A stretch of 26,711 nt of DNA from JAPUDQ01 sp964538665 (GTDB lineage Bacteria > Patescibacteriota > Saccharimonadia > Saccharimonadales > Saccharimonadaceae): positions 1 through 26,711 of the forward strand of contig CAZIEB010000009.1 in the NCBI GenBank assembly GCA_964538665.1, in the 5' to 3' direction. Below, piece after piece: positions 21,905-26,711 of the stretch. Each line of letters begins with the position of its first letter. Position 1 is the first letter of the stretch. The position numbers and the translations under genes were made by a program. Under the pieces are notes generated by a model. The model was not told where the DNA came from and did not search any database. It was given only the letters and a program-made list of their open reading frames with translations.

Positions 21905-23047
21905 TTAATATGTAGCCATAGCAACTATTATCGCTACAACAAAAATCACGAAGACTACACCCACTAGCCCTACACCTACCTGCAAGAGCGCCTTTGCCCA
22001 CGACCGTGATACTGCCGATGTCGCATTGTGTCTGAGACCGTATACGCTAAACCTCGCCACATCCAATGCAGCATTTGACCCACTCTTAAGTTCATAGGCC
22101 TGATTAGCGCTTTCTTGACGATATAGTTCAATACGCTTAACGAGTGGTGCAATAACCTGTTCTGCTACATAAAATGCACGAGGCAAAAAGTTTACCCAGT
22201 CCGGGCGCAGTTCTGAAGCGAGGGCCGCGTCTCGCCAATACAGATTTATGCGACCATTTACGATTTCTATATCAAATTCTGGTGCATACTGTATCAGTAA
22301 CTGCATTACGTCAGGAGTCAATATATAATACGCCACACGTGCCGCATTTTGGTTCGCTGCATATACCCTAAAATAATCAGGAAAATTACCTTCAAGTGAA
22401 TATTGTTGATTCTTGCCTAAATTACGCACTAAATTCGTTGCCGTAAAATCGTGGTTGTTCGCAGATGCATCGATAATTAGTTGCGGCATTTGGCTCGCAT
22501 CATCTCCAAGATCGGCACTAATATACCCAAACCCACGGTAGGGTCCAGTGGTATAATACCGGCCCACCCTCATACGACGTTTGGTTGCAACCCGAGTGTA
22601 TATGCCCCTACCTATATTATCTTGGTCAACAGGTACGTCGGCGAAGAAGCCGTCGGTGTCCATCGCCGATGCGTCAATCAGTTTTCCTATGAACCCGTCT
22701 GCTTTCCATGACCGGATTCCAATCAAGCGATCGTTTACTTTTGCAAACTGCTCAAGCGTGTCGTGATACTCAACTCGCCGAGTGGTAGCGACAAAAGTAA
22801 CCGCAAGAATAATACCGAAAAAAACAAACAACGACATGAAGCCAGCCACAAAATTATCAATATCTACAAAGACTGCGACTATAACCGAGATTACAGTCAG
22901 AAATACTATAAACCCTCCAAGATTAAATAGTAAATCCCTGTTAGAATCGAAGAACCCTGGGGTTTTTACGAGGGTATTAGCTTTGGGGAATGTCAGCTTA
23001 CTACCGATATTTAGGCTATCGTCAGGGTTAGGTTTTTGTGTCTTCAT
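21905..23047 (-). CDS. Unknown three-span membrane protein (380 aa)
   Basis: No family recognised with confidence. Two adjacent membrane spans (about 40-61 and 66-88) follow a cytoplasmic N-terminus of about 38 residues, then a large soluble region (about 90-345), then one span near the C-terminus (about 352-377). The soluble part contains YHDTLEQFAKVNDRLIG and several aromatic-rich strands (GRYYTTGPYRGFGYISAD), but no catalytic signature. The topology resembles that of DUF3137-like proteins, which is only a visual comparison. The ATG follows TGG-TATACT by 7 bases with no Shine-Dalgarno, and ileS ends 30 bases upstream on the same strand. Confidence 0.75.
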   Translation of the reverse strand: MKTQKPNPDDSLNIGSKLTFPKANTLVKTPGFFDSNRDLLFNLGGFIVFLTVISVIVAVFVDIDNFVAGFMSLFVFFGIILAVTFVATTRRVEYHDTLEQFAKVNDRLIGIRSWKADGFIGKLIDASAMDTDGFFADVPVDQDNIGRGIYTRVATKRRMRVGRYYTTGPYRGFGYISADLGDDASQMPQLIIDASANNHDFTATNLVRNLGKNQQYSLEGNFPDYFRVYAANQNAARVAYYILTPDVMQLLIQYAPEFDIEIVNGRINLYWRDAALASELRPDWVNFLPRAFYVAEQVIAPLVKRIELYRQESANQAYELKSGSNAALDVARFSVYGLRHNATSAVSRSWAKALLQVGVGLVGVVFVIFVVAIIVAMATY

Positions 23048-23054
23048 ACAGATA

Positions 23055-23063
23055 AGTATACCA
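23055..23063 (-). promoter_or_regulatory. Extended -10 for the 21905-23047 gene
   Basis: Minus strand TGG-TATACT (hexamer 23055-23060) ends 7 bases before the ATG at 23047, in the 30-base gap after ileS. Leaderless spacing. Confidence 0.55.
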
Positions 23064-23077
23064 TCGTCTTGAGTCGC

Positions 23078-25963
23078 CTAGGGCATTGAAGCAGGAGCTT
23101 TTTTGAGGCAAATACGCAGTTCATGGCCCTCGACCGTCACAGTTTCATCGTAGCCGTCAGCGACATCACCAAATGACTCGGCGAGGGTTTCGGCTTGTAT
23201 GGTAGCACTATGTTCTTCGATAGCTTTTTCGAGCTCCTGTGCCTCACCCGGCAGCACCATGAGCGCAAGCTCTATGCGATCGTCGACATTGAGACCGGCT
23301 TTTTTGCGAGCGGCTTGTACATGACGAACAACTTCGCGCATCATACCTTCCCGCTTGAGCTCTGGTGTCAGCGTTTCGTCAATTGTTACATCTTCACCAA
23401 ATTTGACCGTTTTAACATTAAGCTCATCGAGTAAAATTGATTCAAAATCAATGTACTCGCCTTTTTTCGGTACGCTCACACTTGCAAGCGGTTGACGAAC
23501 CTTCAGTCCTGCTTTGGCTCGTAGGCTCAACCCTTCGTTGACATAGCTTCGTACCAGATCCATATCGTTCATAACGCCTTGGTTGACCCCGCCTGCTTCA
23601 AGCCAGTCTTTGAGATGAATTGACTCTTCATCACCAGTAAGATTTCGATACAGTTCTTCGGCCAAAAACGGTGTAAATGGCGCCAAGACATATGCAAGCC
23701 GCACCAATACATAGTGCAGTGTGCGATAGGCATCATTTTTGTCATTATCGTCTTCGCTCTTCCAGAAGCGGCGTCGGCTACGCCGGACATACCAATTGCT
23801 CGCATCATCGAGGAAGGGCAAGATCGGTTTGAGAGCACCTTGTAGATCATAACTTTCTGTACGCTCTTCAACTTCGCCCACCAGCTGATGAAGCCGTGAC
23901 ACCACCCAGATATCTAACGGATTTGACAACGAGTCGAGCGGGTCTACCAACTTTCCGTCATACTCCCACTTATCAACCTCAGCGTACATCGTGAAGAAAT
24001 CATACATGTTCCATATCATGCTGAGCTTTCGAGCTATATCAGTAACGTATTTATCATCAAGGGCGAAGTTCTCTCCATTTGTTAGCGGGCTGTTAAGCAT
24101 AAGGAACCTAAAGCTATCGGCTGATACTTTATCCATAAGTTCCATCGGCGGAGTATAATTCTTGAGCTTCTTGCTCATTTTTTTACCATCGGCAGCATTG
24201 ATGAAGCCTGTACATATTAGGTTCTTCCATGGAGCCGTCCCGAACAGCCCGACGTTTACCGCTATGAGGCTATAGAACCATCCACGTGTTTGATCAATTG
24301 CCTCAATGATGAAGTCCGCTGGATACATCGATTCAAATTTTTCTTTGTTTTCGAAAGGATAATGGTACTGCGCAAATGGCATACTCCCCGACTCAAACCA
24401 ACAGTCGAGAACTTTCCCTATGTGGCGCATCTCTGTACCATCAAGCTCAAAGGTGACATCCATGACTTCCGGCAGATGATAATCATCAAGCCGTTTGCCA
24501 GTAAATTTTTCAAACTCTTCGTAGCTTTCGAAAACTTTTACCACTTCTGTGCCGTCAGTTCGGTCACCCTTCCATACCGGTATGGGGGTCGCCCAATAGC
24601 GATCACGTGACAAGTTCCAGTCTGGGGCTTGCTCAATGATGTTGTGGAATCGCCCAGTACGCAAATTGTCTGGGACCCAACGCGTTTTGGCGTTTGCACT
24701 CAGCATCTCGTCTTTTTGGCCTTGGATATCCATAAACCAACTCGGGTGAGCACGATACATTAGTTTGGTGCCACAACGATGACAATGCGGATATTCATGA
24801 CGAATATACTCTACTTTAAGCGCCCGGCCTTCTTCGACAAGTGTTTTTGCGATCTCTTTGTTGACGTCCCATATGTTCTGACCCTGCCAACGCCCTTCGG
24901 TATAGTGGCCGTTTGCATCAACAATCGATACAAGCGGGATGCCTTCTCGTTTACACAGCTCGTAGTCTTCCTCGCCATACGCAGGCGCCTCATGCACCAG
25001 ACCTGTACCATCAGTTGCACTCACAAAGTCAGCGTGAAGAACACGATGTGACGACGGTCCGCGGTTTTCAAACAATGGATGATATTTTTTACCAACAAGC
25101 TGTTTGCCCTTTACCTGCTTGATAATACTGTACTCAAGTGGCTGCTTTTTCTCGTTCTGCATAACTCGACTGACCGCATCAGTTGCAACGTAAAACTTCT
25201 TGCCGTCGTGCTCTACGAGTGAGTAATCGACGTCTTTGTGCACAGCCAAGGCGACATTCGCCGGAAGTGTCCATGGGGTTGTCGTCCAAGCAAGTGCATA
25301 CTCTCCATCGCTGTCTTCGAGCTCAAAATATACATAGACACTCGGATCAGTATCCATTTGGTAACTGTTTTCCATAGCGACTTCACTTTTACTGATGGGC
25401 GTGGCATCTTTTGTGCAGTATACCAACACTTTCTCGCCTTCGTAAATCTTACCTCTTTTATAAAGCTCACTAAACGCCCACCAGACACTCTCCATGTATT
25501 CGTTGTCCATAGTTTTATAGGCACCGTTGAACTCAACCCAACGCGCCAAACGATCAATCGTGTCTTCCCATTCGGTGCTCGTTTGCACCATTGCCATGCG
25601 ACATTCACGTACATAATCCGCGATACTAATCTTGGTGCCAATTTCTTTCTTGTCTTTGATTCCTAGCGCCTTTTCTACATAGAGCTCGGCCGGAAGACCA
25701 TGACAGTCCCAGCCCCATGTCCGCTCTACGCGTTGGCCTCTCATGGTATGAAAGCGACCCATTGCATCTTTAACAGTGCTAATCAACAAATGTCCGTGAT
25801 GTGGTGTACCCGTCAAAAATGGTGGCCCGTCATAGAAGACCCAAGATTTTTCTGAAGAACGATTATCAACAGATTTTTCAAATGTCTTATCTGCTTTCCA
25901 TCGCTTCACCCAATCTTTTTCGTACTCCAGAGCCCGTCGTCTTGTGCCGTGTTTAAATTTCAT
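23078..25963 (-). CDS. ileS: Isoleucyl-tRNA synthetase
   Basis: Class I aminoacyl-tRNA synthetase charging tRNA-Ile. It is 961 residues from the ATG at 25963, chosen because AGGAGG sits 3 bases before it; a GTG 21 bases further upstream precedes that site. The catalytic core has YDGPPFLTGTPHHGHLL with the HxGH motif as HHGH (55-58), the CP1 editing domain, NLSRDRYWATPIPVW, and the KMSKS-loop as KMSKK (595-599). A CxxC pair (near 393, in HCHRCG) may bind zinc. The layout and HHGH variant fit the type 2 (eukaryote-like) IleRS group, somewhat short for it. It follows a CAP-domain gene by 10 bases, and both appear to be under one T-box leader. Confidence 0.97.
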   Translation of the reverse strand: MKFKHGTRRRALEYEKDWVKRWKADKTFEKSVDNRSSEKSWVFYDGPPFLTGTPHHGHLLISTVKDAMGRFHTMRGQRVERTWGWDCHGLPAELYVEKALGIKDKKEIGTKISIADYVRECRMAMVQTSTEWEDTIDRLARWVEFNGAYKTMDNEYMESVWWAFSELYKRGKIYEGEKVLVYCTKDATPISKSEVAMENSYQMDTDPSVYVYFELEDSDGEYALAWTTTPWTLPANVALAVHKDVDYSLVEHDGKKFYVATDAVSRVMQNEKKQPLEYSIIKQVKGKQLVGKKYHPLFENRGPSSHRVLHADFVSATDGTGLVHEAPAYGEEDYELCKREGIPLVSIVDANGHYTEGRWQGQNIWDVNKEIAKTLVEEGRALKVEYIRHEYPHCHRCGTKLMYRAHPSWFMDIQGQKDEMLSANAKTRWVPDNLRTGRFHNIIEQAPDWNLSRDRYWATPIPVWKGDRTDGTEVVKVFESYEEFEKFTGKRLDDYHLPEVMDVTFELDGTEMRHIGKVLDCWFESGSMPFAQYHYPFENKEKFESMYPADFIIEAIDQTRGWFYSLIAVNVGLFGTAPWKNLICTGFINAADGKKMSKKLKNYTPPMELMDKVSADSFRFLMLNSPLTNGENFALDDKYVTDIARKLSMIWNMYDFFTMYAEVDKWEYDGKLVDPLDSLSNPLDIWVVSRLHQLVGEVEERTESYDLQGALKPILPFLDDASNWYVRRSRRRFWKSEDDNDKNDAYRTLHYVLVRLAYVLAPFTPFLAEELYRNLTGDEESIHLKDWLEAGGVNQGVMNDMDLVRSYVNEGLSLRAKAGLKVRQPLASVSVPKKGEYIDFESILLDELNVKTVKFGEDVTIDETLTPELKREGMMREVVRHVQAARKKAGLNVDDRIELALMVLPGEAQELEKAIEEHSATIQAETLAESFGDVADGYDETVTVEGHELRICLKKAPASMP

Positions 25964-25973
25964 AATCCTCCTA

Positions 25974-26576
25974 TTATAATTCACTATATAAATGCTGTAC
26001 TACGACCTGTTGATTCTGCATATTCATATATCTGGCGGCATGGCGAACGCAAATCCCTTCAGCAGTATACTGATTACTCAATATATTTGCGCGATGCGAA
26101 GGGCTATTCATCCATCCAGTCACTACGGCATCACCCGTTGCAAATCCATAACCGAGATTTTCACCCGCACTACGATAGTAAATACCTTCTTGCCGAATGA
26201 AAGCCCAGGGCTCGACACCGCTTGGTGATACATGCGCCCAATAATTATTGGCTATCATATCATCGGCCTTTGAGCATGCCGATCTCTCGAGCGTTTCGTT
26301 ATATGCTAGCTGCTCTAGCCCGGCCCTCGTACGCTCTACATTAACCATATAATGTATATCGCTACTCGTCAGATTTGCTATAAAGGTGTTGCCTGTACTC
26401 GAAACGTGAGCACTGTAAAACTCATCCTTGGCTTGTCGAAGTTTTTGATTCTCTCTCAGTAGCAATAAGTACTGCTGCGCGAGAAAAGCAATAATCAGCA
26501 TAATGCAAAAGAATAATATAAGTACAAGTATACCTTTTCGGTGTTTTTTCACACGCCCTAAGCTTACTTGTTTCAT
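25974..26576 (-). CDS. Membrane-anchored CAP/SCP-domain protein
   Basis: The 200-residue protein has a basic N-terminus, one membrane span (about 16-40), a short linker and a bacterial CAP (CAP/SCP-PR1, PF00188) domain at about 72-200 outside the cell. CAP cavity residues are present: His115 in YWAHVSPSG, Glu139 in AGENLGYG and His161 in SPSHRANIL. Two Cys (101 and a later one in GICVRH) could form a disulfide. Bacterial CAP proteins of this type are common in spore-formers and wall-associated proteins; the molecular role is mostly unknown. GGAG lies 6 bases before the ATG. It is the first gene after the T-box leader and directly precedes ileS. Confidence 0.93.
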   Translation of the reverse strand: MKQVSLGRVKKHRKGILVLILFFCIMLIIAFLAQQYLLLLRENQKLRQAKDEFYSAHVSSTGNTFIANLTSSDIHYMVNVERTRAGLEQLAYNETLERSACSKADDMIANNYWAHVSPSGVEPWAFIRQEGIYYRSAGENLGYGFATGDAVVTGWMNSPSHRANILSNQYTAEGICVRHAARYMNMQNQQVVVQHLYSEL

Positions 26577-26711
26577 ATTTTCTCCAATTAAAAAATCCCT
26601 TGTTAGCTACTGGATCCGCCAGCTGGCGGAGGTACCATCCAGTTTCTAAAAAGGAATTCTTTTTAGCACTTATTTGTTCGGTCTGTCGTGCCGATACCGG
26701 CGGGGTCTACT
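26577..26711 (-). promoter_or_regulatory. T-box riboswitch leader (tRNA-Ile type), 5' part cut by window end
   Basis: On the minus strand 26609-26643 forms a textbook T-box antiterminator: helix A1 ACUGGA/UCCAGU (6 bp), a 7-base bulge UGGUACC (26631-26637) and helix A2 UCCGCC/GGCGGA (6 bp) with an AGCU loop. The bulge starts with UGGU, which pairs with a tRNA ending ACCA, so discriminator A, as in tRNA-Ile. An 8-bp Stem III (CUAAAAAG/CUUUUUAG, 26646-26666) precedes it. In the competing fold the A1 3' strand UCCAGU can pair with AUUGGA at 26583-26588, which covers the Shine-Dalgarno of the CAP gene, so regulation could be translational; alternatively a weak GGAUCC/GGAUUU stem before six U could terminate. 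Stem I and the specifier loop are mostly or wholly beyond the window. Confidence 0.8.

Noticed and set aside
21758..21967. 69-codon plus-strand frame
   Set aside because: It starts inside a stem-loop, has no ribosome site and overlaps the 3' end of the minus-strand membrane-protein gene.
25964..25984. Longer IleRS start at the GTG at 25984, and the TATAAT next to it as an ileS promoter
   Set aside because: The AGGAGG site would be inside the coding sequence for that start, and the TATAAT is formed by the last codons and stop of the CAP gene.
26690..26701. Hairpin GCCGGTATCGGC with ATC as the T-box specifier
   Set aside because: The ATC is partly in the stem, the hairpin is too small and too close to Stem III to be assigned as Stem I; the real specifier probably lies beyond the window.

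Overview
The window looks like a chromosomal scaffold from a Patescibacteria/CPR bacterium, most likely Candidatus Saccharibacteria (TM7). This is inferred from the gene set, a GC content that looks to be near 50 %, the standard genetic code (in-frame TGA used as stop), compact gene packing and many conserved but unnameable membrane proteins. No rRNA, tRNA gene, CRISPR array, transposase or phage gene is visible. A run of exactly 100 N (1098-1197) marks an assembly gap of unknown true length.

Layout. 0-2 kb: 3' part of an unknown acidic protein, the gap, then prmC (release-factor methyltransferase). 2-6.3 kb: envelope block with an HtrA-type serine protease, a polytopic membrane protein and a LytR-CpsA-Psr ligase on the minus strand, divergent from signal peptidase I. 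6.4-8.5 kb: parA-parB, then rplU (no rpmA beside it). 8.6-10.9 kb: minus-strand run of three unknown small proteins, a minimal zincin metallopeptidase and a 3-methyladenine DNA glycosylase. 10.97-16.03 kb: plus-strand genes for a D-2-hydroxyacid dehydrogenase fused to a phosphoglycerate mutase, a YpfJ-like zinc metallopeptidase, a LiaF-like membrane protein and a GH13 branching-enzyme-like protein, followed by a short transcription unit ending in a 17-bp hairpin. 16.3-21.3 kb: minus-strand YihY/BrkB membrane protein, alpha/beta hydrolase, rhodanese, NAD(P)-binding protein, GalU-like nucleotidyltransferase, His-rich membrane protein and PuuD-like amidotransferase. 21.36-26.7 kb: a small plus-strand unknown, then on the minus strand an unknown three-TM protein, ileS, a membrane-anchored CAP-domain protein and, at the window edge, a T-box riboswitch leader.

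How it works together. The genes point to a fermentative cell with a Gram-positive-type envelope (LCP ligase, SPase I, HtrA, LiaF, CAP domain), lactate-type fermentation tied to lower glycolysis by the fusion protein, and glucan metabolism. Two regulatory themes stand out. First, many genes carry an extended -10 box (TGN plus TAnnnT-like hexamer) ending only 6-9 bases (11 in one case) before the ATG, mostly with no Shine-Dalgarno, which implies leaderless mRNAs; a second set has longer leaders with good Shine-Dalgarno sites. Second, the CAP-ileS operon is preceded by a T-box antiterminator/antisequestrator whose UGGU bulge matches a tRNA with discriminator A, as expected for tRNA-Ile.
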